A model generated the notes under the pieces. It saw only the letters and a program-made list of their open reading frames with translations. It was not told the origin of the DNA and made no database searches. Of a DNA stretch of 42,619 bases, positions 24,417 to 33,152 are shown piece after piece (within the stretch, counting starts at the first letter, position 1; the number at the start of each line of letters is the position of its first letter). The stretch lies in assembly GCA_021741145.1 (NCBI GenBank), contig JAIOYK010000051.1:1-42619 (forward strand), read 5' to 3'. This stretch comes from Rhodospirillum sp. (GTDB taxonomy: Bacteria; Pseudomonadota; Alphaproteobacteria; Rhodospirillales; Rhodospirillaceae). Both the position numbers and the translations under genes were made by a program.

Positions 24417-24483
24417 TCTTTTCGAGCGGCGGCGAAGGCCCCATTTTCCCAGGGATGAAGACAAGTCCGTCACGGAGAGAGCA

Positions 24484-25383
24484 ATGCATTTCGGTATTCT
24501 AGGCGCGGGCGCGGTGGGTTGTTACTACGGCGCCCGTCTGGCCCAAGCCGGTCACCGGGTCACCCTGATGGGTCGCCCGGCCTTCGCCGAAGCGGTCACC
24601 GCCCAGGGCTTGCGCCTGGAGACAGCGGGTTTCGATGGCTTCGTGGCCGTCGAGGGAGCCTCGGAGGCTTCGGCGCTGGCCGGATGCGCGGTGATCCTGT
24701 TTTGCGTGAAGTCCGGCGATACGGAGGAGGCGGGGCGCCAGCTTCTTCCCCACCTGGGTCCCGACACGGAGATTCTGTCCCTGCAGAACGGCGTGGACAA
24801 CGCCGAGCGCCTGTCCGCGGTTCTAGGCCGCGCCGTGGTGCCCACGGCGGTCTACGTGGCGTCCGAGATGGCTGGGCCGGGCCATGTCCTGCACCACGGG
24901 CGGGGGGAGCTGGTCCTCGGCGACTCCCCGGTCAGCGCCACCCTGGCCGAGGTTCTGCCCCAGGCCGGGATCCCCGTGACCATCTCTGACACGGTGATCC
25001 GTTCCCTTTGGGAAAAACTGGTTCTGAACTGCGCCTATAATGCCCTGTCCGCCGTGGCCCGGATGCCCTACGGGCGGATCGTCGCCGTGGAGGGAGTGAA
25101 GGAGGCCATGGAGGAAGTCCGCGGGGAATGCGTGGCGGTGGCGGGTGCCCTGGGGATTGCCCTGACCAAACCAATGATCGACGAGATTTTGGGTCTGTCC
25201 CGGACCATGCCCAACCAGTTTTCTTCCACCGCCCAGGATATGGCCCGGGGCAAGGCGACGGAAATCGACCACCTGAACGGCTACGTGGTTCGCAAGGGTG
25301 CCGAACTGGGTGTACCCACCCCGGTCAACCGGTTGTTGGTGGCCATGGTCAAACTGGCCGAGGCCAAGGCGGCTGATCAATAA
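24484..25383 (+). CDS. panE: 2-dehydropantoate 2-reductase (ApbA/PanE family)
   Basis: This NADPH-dependent ketopantoate reductase family protein forms D-pantoate in coenzyme A synthesis. The 299-residue protein starts MHFGILGAGAVGCYYGARLA with the GxGxxG nucleotide motif, continues with the CVKSGDTEEA strand, LSLQNGVDNAERL, and the family's catalytic-region Lys in SLWEKLVLNCAYNALSA followed by a helical C-terminal domain. GGAG lies seven bases upstream of the ATG. The ApbA family also contains paralogues acting on other 2-keto acids, and the Lrp-type neighbour leaves that open. Confidence 0.88.
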   Translation: MHFGILGAGAVGCYYGARLAQAGHRVTLMGRPAFAEAVTAQGLRLETAGFDGFVAVEGASEASALAGCAVILFCVKSGDTEEAGRQLLPHLGPDTEILSLQNGVDNAERLSAVLGRAVVPTAVYVASEMAGPGHVLHHGRGELVLGDSPVSATLAEVLPQAGIPVTISDTVIRSLWEKLVLNCAYNALSAVARMPYGRIVAVEGVKEAMEEVRGECVAVAGALGIALTKPMIDEILGLSRTMPNQFSSTAQDMARGKATEIDHLNGYVVRKGAELGVPTPVNRLLVAMVKLAEAKAADQ

Positions 25384-25412
25384 AAGAAGTTCATTTGGGA
25401 TGAGCGGGAATC

Positions 25413-25929
25413 GTGCCTTCCCTTAATCATGGTTCGTCAACTTACACCGTTACCCAGGGCGACACATCTCGGGTCATGGTCGAGGCCGAGGACCTGTTCC
25501 GCCAAGCGGTCACGCGGGGAGGCCGCCAGATGGACGATATCCTGGCCGAGAAAGCCGATACCAAGGGGGTGACCTCCGGCGCGGGCCAAGTGTCGACAAT
25601 CGCGGGCCTCGGTGTCTTGCGGGCGGGCCTCCAGGAGGACAACCGGGCGGCCACGGCGGTGGGGCTGGTCTTTGTCGCGGGCGGGCTGATCATCCAGGCC
25701 ATGGCCCAGAGCATGACCGCCGAGGCCGATACCCCGCTCTTGGGAGCGGTTGCCCCATTCCCTCTTTCTCGCCAGCCTGCCCAAAGCCGGATCCATGAAC
25801 GATCTGGATATTGTCTTCAGGGAATCGGGGACTTCGGCCCTTCAAGACCCGAACCAGCGGGAGATTGGCGGGACGACGAGGTGCGCCGTGGTCTGGTACC
25901 CGGCCACGACCATCCAGACCCAACCCTGA
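25413..25929 (+). pseudogene. truncated, frameshifted remnant of a COG3014-like lipoprotein gene
   Basis: The first part reads MVEAEDLFRQAVTRGGRQMD and continues through a Gly/Ala-rich hydrophobic stretch ending MAQSMTAEADT. At the run of four C at 25732-25735 the frame is lost. Skipping one C gives RSWERLPHSLFLASLPKAG and an onward open frame to a TGA at 25927-25929. The pattern of a hydrophobic helix followed by AD(T/V)RxWxxLPxxxxLAxLPL is the C-terminal end of a family of about 400-500-residue lipoproteins (COG3014-like, named from memory). The N-terminal half and lipobox are missing, as only 29 bp separate it from panE, so it is a decayed gene rather than a sequencing slip alone. Confidence 0.7.
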
Positions 25930-25937
25930 CATGCCCC

Positions 25938-25982
25938 CATGCCGCCATAAAGCACTGGCGGAAGGCATGCCGCCATAAAGCA
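25938..25982. repeat. 28-bp-period direct repeat downstream of the pseudogene
   Basis: CATGCCGCCATAAAGCA occurs at 25938-25954 and 25966-25982, and a partial ATGCCG copy follows near 25995. It lies in the non-coding gap before acnB and has no recognised role. Confidence 0.85.
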
Positions 25983-26127
25983 TTGACGGACGCCATGCCG
26001 CGCGCGTAAGACCCAGGAAAAATCGCCTTTGGTACCCCCGGAACGATTCAATTCAGTTTAGGATGTCGCTGGCGCCGTCTTGTCCCCCACGCCCTTTGAC
26101 ACCATCAAACAAATGGAGAGGCTGTCC

Positions 26128-28713
26128 GTGCTTGATTCCTATAACCAGCATGTCGTCGAGCGTGCCGCCCTGGGTATTCCCCCCCTGCCCCTCACGGCGC
26201 GACAAACGGAAGACCTGATCGCCCTCCTGCGGAACCCGCCCAAGGGCGAGGAGCAGGCTCTGGTGGATCTGATTACCCATCGCGTCCCCGCGGGCGTTGA
26301 TGACGCCGCGAAGGTCAAGGCGGGTTTCCTGGCCGATGTCGCAAAGGGCGCCGAGACCTGCGCGCTGATCGACCGCGCGCTGGCCACCGAGCTGCTGGGC
26401 ACCATGCTCGGCGGTTTCAACATCAAGCCGCTGATCGACCTGCTGGGCGATGCCGAGGTGGGCACGATCGCCGCCGAGGGTCTGAAGAAAACCCTGCTGG
26501 TGTTCGACTATTTCCACGACGTCAAGGACCTGGCCGACAAGGGCGGCGTCAACGCCAAGGCGGTGATGCAATCCTGGGCCGACGCCGAGTGGTTCACCTC
26601 GCGTCCCGAGGTTCCGGAAAGCCTGACCATCACCGTGTTCAAGGTGACCGGCGAAACCAACACCGACGACCTGTCCCCGGCCCCGGACGCCTGGAGTCGC
26701 CCCGACATTCCGCTGCATGCCCTGGCCATGCTGAAGAACCCGCGTCCCGGCATCGAAGCCGAGGAGCCCGGCGTGCGTGGCCCCATGACGCAACTGGAGG
26801 CCTTGAAGGCCAAGGGCCATCTGGTCGCTTACGTGGGAGACGTTGTCGGTACCGGGTCGTCGCGCAAGTCCGCGACCAACTCGGTCCTGTGGTGGACCGG
26901 CGAGGATATCCCCTATGTTCCCAACAAGCGCTTCGGGGGCGTCTGTCTGGGCTCGAAGATCGCGCCGATCTTCTATAACACCATGGAAGACGCGGGTGCC
27001 CTGCCCATCGAACTGGACGTCGACCAGATGGACATGGGTGACGTGGTCGAGCTGAAGCCCTATGCGGGCAAGGCCCTCAAGGACGGCGAGATCATCTCGG
27101 AATTCACCGTCAAATCCGACGTCGTTTTCGACGAAGTCCGGGCCGGTGGCCGCATTCCGCTGATCATCGGCCGCGGCCTGACCGCCAAGGCGCGCGAGGC
27201 CTTGGGCCTGGGTCCCTCTACCCTGTTCCGCTTGCCCAAGGATCCCGCCGCCAGCGAAAAGGGCTTCTCCCTTGCGCAGAAAATGGTTGGTCGCGCCTGC
27301 GGTCTGCCCGAAGGCGCGGGCGTCCGCCCCGGCACCTATTGCGAGCCCATGATGACCACGGTGGGCAGCCAGGACACCACCGGTCCGATGACCCGCGACG
27401 AGTTGAAGGATCTGGCTTGCCTGGGCTTCTCGGCCGATCTGGTGATGCAGTCCTTCTGCCATACCGCCGCTTACCCCAAGCTGGTGGACGTCAAGACCCA
27501 CAAGGAATTGCCGAGCTTCATCTCGACCCGTGGCGGCGTGGCCCTGCGCCCCGGCGATGGCGTGATCCATTCCTGGCTGAACCGCCTGCTGCTGCCCGAC
27601 ACCGTCGGCACCGGTGGCGATTCGCACACGCGCTTCCCCATCGGCATCTCCTTCCCCGCCGGATCGGGCTTGGTCGCCTTCGCCGGGGCCACCGGCGTGA
27701 TGCCGCTGGACATGCCGGAATCCGTGTTGGTACGCTTCAAGGGCACCATGCAGCCGGGTGTCACCCTGCGGGACCTCGTCAACGCCATCCCACTCTATGC
27801 GATCCGCTCCGGCCTTCTGACCGTCGCGAAGCAGGGCAAGAAGAACGTCTTCTCCGGTCGCATCCTCGAGATCGAGGGGTTGCCCGACCTGAAGGTGGAG
27901 CAGGCGTTCGAGCTGTCCGATGCCTCGGCGGAACGGTCCGCCGCGGCCTGCACGGTGCGGCTGAACAAGGACCCGATCCTCGAGTACATGACCTCGAACA
28001 TCACGCTGATGAAGTGGATGATCGCCAACGGCTACGCGGACGCCCGCACGCTGGGCCGTCGGATCAAGGCCATGGAGGCATGGATCGCCAGTCCGTCCCT
28101 GCTGGAACCCGATGCCGACGCGGAATACGCCGCCGTGATCGAGATCGATCTGGCCGACATCAAGGAACCCATCGTCGCCTGCCCGAACGATCCCGACGAC
28201 GTGAAGCTCCTGTCCGAGGTCGCCGGAGAGACGATTGACGAGGTCTTTATCGGCTCCTGCATGACCAATATCGGCCACTTCCGCGCGGCCGCGAAGGTCT
28301 TGGAAGGCAAAAGCGACATTCCCACCCGCCTGTGGATCGCCCCGCCGACCAAAATGGACGCCATGATCCTGAACGAGGAAGGCTATTACAGCATTCTCGG
28401 AAAATCGGGTGCCCGTATGGAAATGCCCGGCTGCTCGCTGTGCATGGGCAATCAGGCGCAGATCCGCAAAGGGTCCACCGCCATTTCCACCAGTACCCGC
28501 AACTTCCCCAACCGCCTGGGCATTGACACCCGCGTCTATCTGGGCTCGGCCGAATTGGCCGCGGTCTGCGCCCTGACGGGCAAGCTGCCGACGCCCGCCG
28601 AGTATCTGGAGAAGGTGACCGAGGTCAACGCCAAGGCCGCCGAGATTTACCGCTACATGAATTTCGACCAGATCCCGGCTTTCGCCGAAATGGCCGACAG
28701 CGTGGCGGTGTGA
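26128..28713 (+). CDS. acnB: bifunctional aconitate hydratase 2 / 2-methylisocitrate dehydratase
   Basis: AcnB interconverts citrate and isocitrate in the TCA cycle, and 2-methylisocitrate in some species. The GTG at 26128 is the likely start: GGAGAGG lies six bases upstream, and the resulting N-terminus ([20 protein letters not shown]) aligns with E. coli AcnB. The 861-residue protein has the AcnB-specific HEAT-like N-terminal domain, the swivel domain ([26 protein letters not shown]) and catalytic domains with GGDSHTRFP. The [4Fe-4S] ligands are Cys711 in GSCMTN and Cys769/Cys772 in GCSLCMGNQ, nearly the E. coli numbering. It is monocistronic, with a rho-independent terminator 40 bp downstream. 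Confidence 0.97.
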   Translation: MLDSYNQHVVERAALGIPPLPLTARQTEDLIALLRNPPKGEEQALVDLITHRVPAGVDDAAKVKAGFLADVAKGAETCALIDRALATELLGTMLGGFNIKPLIDLLGDAEVGTIAAEGLKKTLLVFDYFHDVKDLADKGGVNAKAVMQSWADAEWFTSRPEVPESLTITVFKVTGETNTDDLSPAPDAWSRPDIPLHALAMLKNPRPGIEAEEPGVRGPMTQLEALKAKGHLVAYVGDVVGTGSSRKSATNSVLWWTGEDIPYVPNKRFGGVCLGSKIAPIFYNTMEDAGALPIELDVDQMDMGDVVELKPYAGKALKDGEIISEFTVKSDVVFDEVRAGGRIPLIIGRGLTAKAREALGLGPSTLFRLPKDPAASEKGFSLAQKMVGRACGLPEGAGVRPGTYCEPMMTTVGSQDTTGPMTRDELKDLACLGFSADLVMQSFCHTAAYPKLVDVKTHKELPSFISTRGGVALRPGDGVIHSWLNRLLLPDTVGTGGDSHTRFPIGISFPAGSGLVAFAGATGVMPLDMPESVLVRFKGTMQPGVTLRDLVNAIPLYAIRSGLLTVAKQGKKNVFSGRILEIEGLPDLKVEQAFELSDASAERSAAACTVRLNKDPILEYMTSNITLMKWMIANGYADARTLGRRIKAMEAWIASPSLLEPDADAEYAAVIEIDLADIKEPIVACPNDPDDVKLLSEVAGETIDEVFIGSCMTNIGHFRAAAKVLEGKSDIPTRLWIAPPTKMDAMILNEEGYYSILGKSGARMEMPGCSLCMGNQAQIRKGSTAISTSTRNFPNRLGIDTRVYLGSAELAAVCALTGKLPTPAEYLEKVTEVNAKAAEIYRYMNFDQIPAFAEMADSVAV

Positions 28714-28753
28714 TCACGAGAACGCGTCTTTTAGAATTCAGCGTTTAAAATCG

Positions 28754-28785
28754 ACCCCCGCCGGGAAACGGGCGGGGGTTTTCTC
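28754..28785 (+). terminator. rho-independent terminator after acnB
   Basis: The stem ACCCCCGCC / GGCGGGGGT (28754-28762 and 28771-28779) with an 8-base loop is followed by TTTTCTC. It is 40 bp after the acnB stop and is the clearest intrinsic terminator in the window. Confidence 0.88.
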
Positions 28786-28845
28786 GTGACCCGTCGGGAC
28801 ATTTGATCGGGTGATCGGGAACCAGGGACTCTCCTCATCGCGCCG

Positions 28846-30234
28846 TCAATAGACACGGACACGATCCCGGCCTTCGTTCTTCGCGCGATACAGCGCCACA
28901 TCGGCCCGGTGTAGCAGGCTGTCCGGATCGTCGCCGGGGCGTAGGACCGCGACACCCACGCTGACGGTCACGCGGCGACCGGCTTCGAAGGGATGTTCCC
29001 GCACTGTCTGGCGGATCCGTTCCGCGACGCCCTCGGCTTGCGGCTGGTCCGTTTCGGGGCAAAGAATCAGGAACTCCTCGCCACCCCAGCGGCTTACGAT
29101 GTCGGGGCCACGGGAGTTCGCTTTCGCCAGCCCAGCCATGGTGATCAGCGTCCGATCTCCCATAAGATGGCCCAGGTCGTCGTTGATGGCCTTAAAGTGG
29201 TCGACGTCGATCATGATAATCGAGAATGGTCGACCATACCGCGTGGCTCTCTCCACCTCGACCAAGAATCTGTCATTCAATGCCGCCCGGTTCGCCAGCC
29301 CGGTCAGGCTGTCGGTCCGCGCCAGGATGCGCAGCTTTTGGTTTGCTTGGCGAAGCTTGCCAATCCAGAAGAGGTTGGTCAGAAAAATCACGGCGAACAG
29401 GCCGACAATCCTGCCGATCAACGCATAGTCGACACCCATCTGCGCGACGATGGAAACATGTTTGTTGGCGATTGTCTGACGCTCGGTTTCGGAGACGGCG
29501 CGGACGCCCATATTCAACCGATCCCTTAGCCCCTTCTTGTCCTTGCGCACACCAATACGGAGATGGTTCTCATAGCCGGGCACCTGCCCGGCGATCTTCA
29601 GGTTGAACCATCCTTTCTTTTTGATGGTGTAGACCGCGACGATCAGCGACCGCATGGTCATATCCGCCGTCTGCCGGGACACCATGGCGAAGGCTTCCGC
29701 TTCGCTTTCGGTTGTCACCACGGTCAGGTTGGGGAACTGGACGCGCACCCACTCCTCGATCGCGGATCCTTTCGGCAGGGCGATGGTTTCGCCCGCTACC
29801 GCCGCCAGGTCTGGAATGAAGGGATGCTCCTCCCGTGTGACGAGGACGTTCGGATCGACGAAGACAGGGTCCGTGAAGATAAGCCAGGCCTCGCGTTGCG
29901 ATGTCTGGTTGAGGAAGCTCAAAAGATCGCACTGTCCGGCCCGGGACGCGGTCAAGGACTCTCCCCAGTCCTTGGTGGGGTGGAGCGTGAGCGTCACGTT
30001 CGACCGCTCGGCGGCCAGACGGAGCAGGTCGGCGGCGATGCCCTCGTGCTCGCCCTGGTCGTTGATGATTTCGTATGGCGCCCAGTCAGGATCGACGCAG
30101 ACCGTTGCCGTCATCCGCGGGAGGATCGCTGTCTCGGTATCCTGTGCGGCGGCTGTCCCGGCGAGGAGAGGTGGCAGCAGCACAAGGGCGGCTTTCGCGG
30201 CCGCCGATTGAAACGTTCGAAGTCTGATACCCAC
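28846..30234 (-). CDS. membrane diguanylate cyclase with periplasmic SBP_bac_3-type sensor
   Basis: This protein makes the second messenger c-di-GMP from GTP. Its 462 residues comprise a signal/anchor (about 10-30), a periplasmic solute-binding-type domain (about 40-265, starting TVCVDPDWAPYEIINDQGEH and including FLNQTSQREAWLIFTDPVF), a TM helix (about 275-298) and a GGDEF domain. The active site is GGEEF at residues 384-388, and an inhibitory I-site RxxD is present at Arg375-Asp378, five residues before it, so product inhibition is expected. The signature DSLTGLANRAALNDRF opens the domain. The GTG at 30234 has GGGAGA unusually close to it, so the exact start is uncertain. There is no EAL domain. 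Confidence 0.92.
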   Translation of the reverse strand: MGIRLRTFQSAAAKAALVLLPPLLAGTAAAQDTETAILPRMTATVCVDPDWAPYEIINDQGEHEGIAADLLRLAAERSNVTLTLHPTKDWGESLTASRAGQCDLLSFLNQTSQREAWLIFTDPVFVDPNVLVTREEHPFIPDLAAVAGETIALPKGSAIEEWVRVQFPNLTVVTTESEAEAFAMVSRQTADMTMRSLIVAVYTIKKKGWFNLKIAGQVPGYENHLRIGVRKDKKGLRDRLNMGVRAVSETERQTIANKHVSIVAQMGVDYALIGRIVGLFAVIFLTNLFWIGKLRQANQKLRILARTDSLTGLANRAALNDRFLVEVERATRYGRPFSIIMIDVDHFKAINDDLGHLMGDRTLITMAGLAKANSRGPDIVSRWGGEEFLILCPETDQPQAEGVAERIRQTVREHPFEAGRRVTVSVGVAVLRPGDDPDSLLHRADVALYRAKNEGRDRVRVY

Positions 30235-30685
30235 TCTCCCGCCGAAGGTTGCCCTCTACGCCAAGTGAAGGACATCAACGATACATCGCTTTGTGCGAAC
30301 GCACATAAAAAAAGCGGTCATTGATTGACGGGCTCGACCTTGTACCAAGGGGCTTGGGTTGAAGCCCATGCCCCTCGTATCGCGGTGGCGCCGACGGCGC
30401 TGTACCGCCCCAAACGGCCGTCAAATTTCTGATTGGACGAACTCAAATGGGCTTTACGCGTCATAAGGCGCGGCGGGTCATGCGGCCCGCATGACGCCGC
30501 TTCCAACCCGCGCTGAGTCACGCTCATCGCGGGTCGGTCTTATCCGGTGTGCCGTTTCGCGGGATGGCCCGATTCCGAACCCTCGGCCAGGGCCTAGCCG
30601 ACGGCGTCATGGGAAAAAGGGTTGGCCAATCGCCGCGATTTATCGAACTATGGTCCGCGGGTAAGACAAGAGGTCTGGAAGAGCG
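30235..30685. other. 451-bp intergenic region with hairpins and a palindrome
   Basis: I see no convincing gene here. A short minus-strand frame (30318-30527, 69 codons) has no recognisable relatives or ribosome site. The region holds a hairpin GGGCTT-GGGTTG-AAGCCC (30349-30366), a GGCGCC-GAC-GGCGC-type element near 30390 and a perfect 19-bp palindrome at 30477-30495. It separates the diguanylate cyclase start from the second GntR gene and should contain both promoters. Confidence 0.5.
30477..30495. promoter_or_regulatory. palindrome GTCATGCG-GCC-CGCATGAC
   Basis: This is a perfect 8-bp-arm inverted repeat with a 3-bp centre. It lies about 190 bp upstream of the second GntR gene and 240 bp upstream of the cyclase gene. 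It could be a protein-binding site or a repeated extragenic palindrome; no T-tract follows, so it is not an intrinsic terminator. Confidence 0.45.
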
Positions 30686-31495
30686 ATGACGGCGCGGTCC
30701 GACGCGGAAGAGCAAGACAAGATGGCATCGTCCCCCCAGGGGTCGGCCCCACGGGCTTCGGGGTATGGGGCATCGGTCCCCGCGGTATCGGGCATCGTGG
30801 CATCGGCCATCGTGGCATCGGATCGGGGGGGACGGGGGGGGGCTCGGCGGGTCCATGACGTTTTGCGCGCCGAAATTCTGAACTTGGAGCTGGCCCCGGG
30901 AAGTCCGCTGGACGAAAGCCTGCTTTCCGAACGCTTCGGCCTGTCCCGCACGCCGGTGCGGGAGGCTTTGGTGTGGCTGGCGGCGGATGGATTGGTTCAG
31001 ACCATCGCCAATCGGTCGGCGATGGTCGCGCCCATCGATTTCCTGAACCTTCCGGCCTTCTTCGACGCCCTGACCCTGATGTACCGGATGACCACCCGCC
31101 TCGCCGCGGAGTTCCACGGTCCCGACGACCTGGACCGCATCCGCGCCCAGCAGGAGGCCTTCCGGAGCGCCGTTGAAGCCCGGGACGCCCTGGCGATGAT
31201 CGCCACCAACCGGGACCTGCACGCCGCCATCGCCGAGGCGGGCCGCAACCCCTATTACACCGCGCTGTTCCTCCGCCTTCTGGACGAGGGGCGGCGGATA
31301 TTGCGCCTCTATTACGCGTCCTTCGACGACCGCCTCCCCGGCGCCTATGTGGAGGAACACGACGAAATGATCATCGCCATCGCGGTGCGGGACGTGGACT
31401 TGTGCGACCAACTGGCGACGGCCCACGCCGACCAGATCGTCCACCAGATCCGCAGCCATATCGCGCGGGATCAGCGGCGGGATGTGGTGCTGTAG
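30686..31495 (+). CDS. GntR-family transcriptional regulator with FCD domain
   Basis: The product has 269 residues. An unusual N-terminal extension of about 50 residues, rich in Ala, Ser, Gly and Val, contains IVASAIVAS from a 15-bp tandem repeat. A winged HTH (VHDVLRAEILNLELAPGSPL then LLSERFGLSRTPVREAL) and an FCD domain (NRDLHAAIAEAGRNPYYTAL, EEHDEMIIAI, HADQIVHQI) follow. GGAAGAG precedes the ATG at 30686; an internal Met at residue 13 is possible. No target gene is obvious: the next plus-strand genes are in the AT-rich islet, and the dpp operon is convergent. FCD regulators usually respond to small organic acids or amino acids. Confidence 0.9.
   Translation: MTARSDAEEQDKMASSPQGSAPRASGYGASVPAVSGIVASAIVASDRGGRGGARRVHDVLRAEILNLELAPGSPLDESLLSERFGLSRTPVREALVWLAADGLVQTIANRSAMVAPIDFLNLPAFFDALTLMYRMTTRLAAEFHGPDDLDRIRAQQEAFRSAVEARDALAMIATNRDLHAAIAEAGRNPYYTALFLRLLDEGRRILRLYYASFDDRLPGAYVEEHDEMIIAIAVRDVDLCDQLATAHADQIVHQIRSHIARDQRRDVVL
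30793..30822. repeat. 15-bp tandem repeat in the second gntR 5' region
   Basis: CATCGTGGCATCGGC (30793-30807) and CATCGTGGCATCGGA (30808-30822) are adjacent copies, with further GGCATCGG-like degenerate copies just upstream. They encode the repeated IVAS in the N-terminal extension. Confidence 0.85.
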
Positions 31496-31594
31496 GGGGA
31501 TTGGTCGGATTAGGGCCGATAGCTGCCAGTCAATCATTGGAAGTCGAAGAAAGTGAGTTAGAGAAAATAATAAACTATGATCGGGCGGTTCAAG

Positions 31595-32515
31595 CTAACG
31601 TTTGGGATAATGTAACGAGGGCACCTGAAGCGCCGGGAGTATCGGATTATTCTGCTCGTGCACTTCAAAAACCTTTGTATACAGACGAAAATTCGGGAGA
31701 CTCCAAGTCTTGTTTTCAGACATCATCCGACCCAACGTACTGGAATCTGGATGTTTGGCTATCGCATCAATAATTTCCCGATCATGAAATTCAGAATCAT
31801 TCATAAAATAACCTAATTTTATTGCCTTTTTATCTTCTTGAAATAAGAATGGAGAAACTAACCCACCCCGTGTACCGGCTTCCGAGGCCAACCTAGCCAT
31901 CAGGATTGGAATTTGCGAATTTGGAAATATTTTTTTGAGATATTGATCGCAATGTCTGCGGATTTTCTCGTCAAGAACTAGTGCAACACCTTTCGCGAGT
32001 CGCTCCCAAACCGGGTGGCTATTGTATTGTTCACCTTTCCAATACTGCATAATCCATTGTATATCATTAATTTCTAAGCGGCCATCTTGGGAAAGAGGGG
32101 CAAAAGTGATCCAATTGGAATCTAAATCCGTAAATGGCTCTCTGCAATATAAATCAAGCTCTACGAGATTTTCTCTTATAAAATATGGAGGCCACAGTGT
32201 ATCTCCTATAATTTTTTCAGCCTCATCTCTAGATCTGAAGAAAAACATGCCTTTCAGGCGTGATATTTTGTCTGAAAAATAGCGGAGTCGAATACGTTCT
32301 ATTATAAATTCATTATATATTCTTACATTATTAAACGCCTCTACCATACCTGCCTGCATAAATGAGATAGAGTTGCTAAGCCCGTTAGGATTTGCGCAGT
32401 CTGCAGAAACCATCATGCCGCGCATTATTGCCCAAGCAACGGCTGGATGTTCTAAATCAAAAAAGCAAAACACGCGACCGGAATAGCTTAGTCCTGAAAA
32501 AGGAGTTTCTAACAT
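31595..32515 (-). CDS. unrecognised protein in an AT-rich islet
   Basis: This 306-residue protein is encoded by DNA clearly poorer in G+C than everything around it (about 31530-32600), with codons such as ATA, AAT and TTA that neighbours avoid, so it was probably acquired. I do not recognise a family. Visible features: no signal peptide or TM segment, several short aromatic-rich motifs (RLKGMFFFRSRDEAEKII, NLVELDLYCREPF, WERLAKGVALVLDEKIRRHC) and a final part without repeats. The order 'FFF-RSRDEAE ... LVELDL ... W...GE ... WE-L-G-ALVLD' weakly recalls ADP-ribosyltransferase-like or RES-like toxin folds, but I would not assign it. GGAG is ten bases before the ATG. It neighbours a decayed toxin-antitoxin locus. 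Confidence 0.7.
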   Translation of the reverse strand: MLETPFSGLSYSGRVFCFFDLEHPAVAWAIMRGMMVSADCANPNGLSNSISFMQAGMVEAFNNVRIYNEFIIERIRLRYFSDKISRLKGMFFFRSRDEAEKIIGDTLWPPYFIRENLVELDLYCREPFTDLDSNWITFAPLSQDGRLEINDIQWIMQYWKGEQYNSHPVWERLAKGVALVLDEKIRRHCDQYLKKIFPNSQIPILMARLASEAGTRGGLVSPFLFQEDKKAIKLGYFMNDSEFHDREIIDAIAKHPDSSTLGRMMSENKTWSLPNFRLYTKVFEVHEQNNPILPALQVPSLHYPKR

Positions 32516-32785
32516 TAGAGAAAATCTCCGATTTATTTTCCGTAGCGTGACAGTTTATTCGACCCTACCAATATGCCTATCTATCGATTGGAGAGAGTTT
32601 GTTCCGAATGATGCTACGCCATCTCTCGAGACTGAAACAGTGGGGAAGGGCTGAACATGCCTAGCCGCAGCTTTCTGGTTCGGGGAAACGCGCCCCGGAA
32701 ATGACTGCACTGGGCGCCAAGCCGTCCGCCAAGTCCCCCATGATATAAGCTGGCATGAGATATACGCCATCAAAACCGTATATCC

Positions 32786-33034
32786 ATGAATGTGGAGGAT
32801 GAAGTGCGGCTCGCGAAATGGTGTAACAGGCTCGCGGTTTTCCTCCCCGCTGGCGTGGCTGAGGCGCTCGACCTCAAGGAGGGTGACGAGATTGAAATTC
32901 ATGCCGCTGATGCGCGGAATTTCAATAATACCGGTAGGACCGGTTGTGATGACCTGTTGAAACGGCTGCGCGCTTTCCGTGGTCGTCTGCTGCGGGATTT
33001 TAAGTTCGACCGGCGCGAGGCAAATGCCCGGTAG
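32786..33034 (+). CDS. AbrB/MazE-type (VapB-like) antitoxin, degenerate
   Basis: An 82-residue protein with the SpoVT-AbrB swapped-hairpin fold at residues 8-38 (LAKWCNRLAVFLPAGVAEAL then DLKEGDEIEIHAA) and a toxin-binding tail (LLKRLRAFRGRL, DFKFDRREANAR). Antitoxins of this group normally read WGNSLAVRLP; here it is WCNRLAVFLP, with Gly-to-Cys, Ser-to-Arg and Arg-to-Phe changes in the DNA-binding strand, which suggests decay or altered binding. GGAG within the first codons is not a ribosome site, and no good one precedes the ATG. The frame of the toxin that should follow is damaged. Confidence 0.7.
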   Translation: MNVEDEVRLAKWCNRLAVFLPAGVAEALDLKEGDEIEIHAADARNFNNTGRTGCDDLLKRLRAFRGRLLRDFKFDRREANAR

Positions 33035-33124
33035 CTTTTCGATATCACTGTTCTTCTCAATAATGCGTCCGAGGGTCCCACCAAAGTGGTTCGCATCGTC
33101 AATCCGTTTCGTCTCGCGCCCTGA
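33035..33124 (+). pseudogene. fragment of a VapC-type PIN-domain toxin
   Basis: Immediately after the antitoxin stop, one frame reads FDITVLLNNASEGPTKVVRI before a TGA at 33122-33124. PIN toxins that follow this antitoxin begin FFDTNVLLYALSEDPxKxxRA, so the fragment keeps the first catalytic Asp but has lost the start codon, the DTN core and everything beyond about 28 residues. It is a dead toxin remnant. The identification rests on this short match and its position. Confidence 0.6.
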
Positions 33125-33152
33125 TTTCCGCGATTCCCAACGAACAGGGGGA

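Noticed and set aside
25938-25982. CRISPR-like repeat
   Set aside because: Only two copies with an 11-bp gap and no further units or cas genes; the spacing does not fit an array.
26053-28278. 741-codon antisense open frame opposite acnB
   Set aside because: Sense strand is unambiguous aconitase B with all cluster cysteines; the antisense product is His/Gly/Gln-rich without a domain.
30318-30527. 69-codon minus-strand frame in the intergenic region
   Set aside because: No ribosome binding site, no recognisable family, and it spans the palindromes, so it was kept only as a remark.
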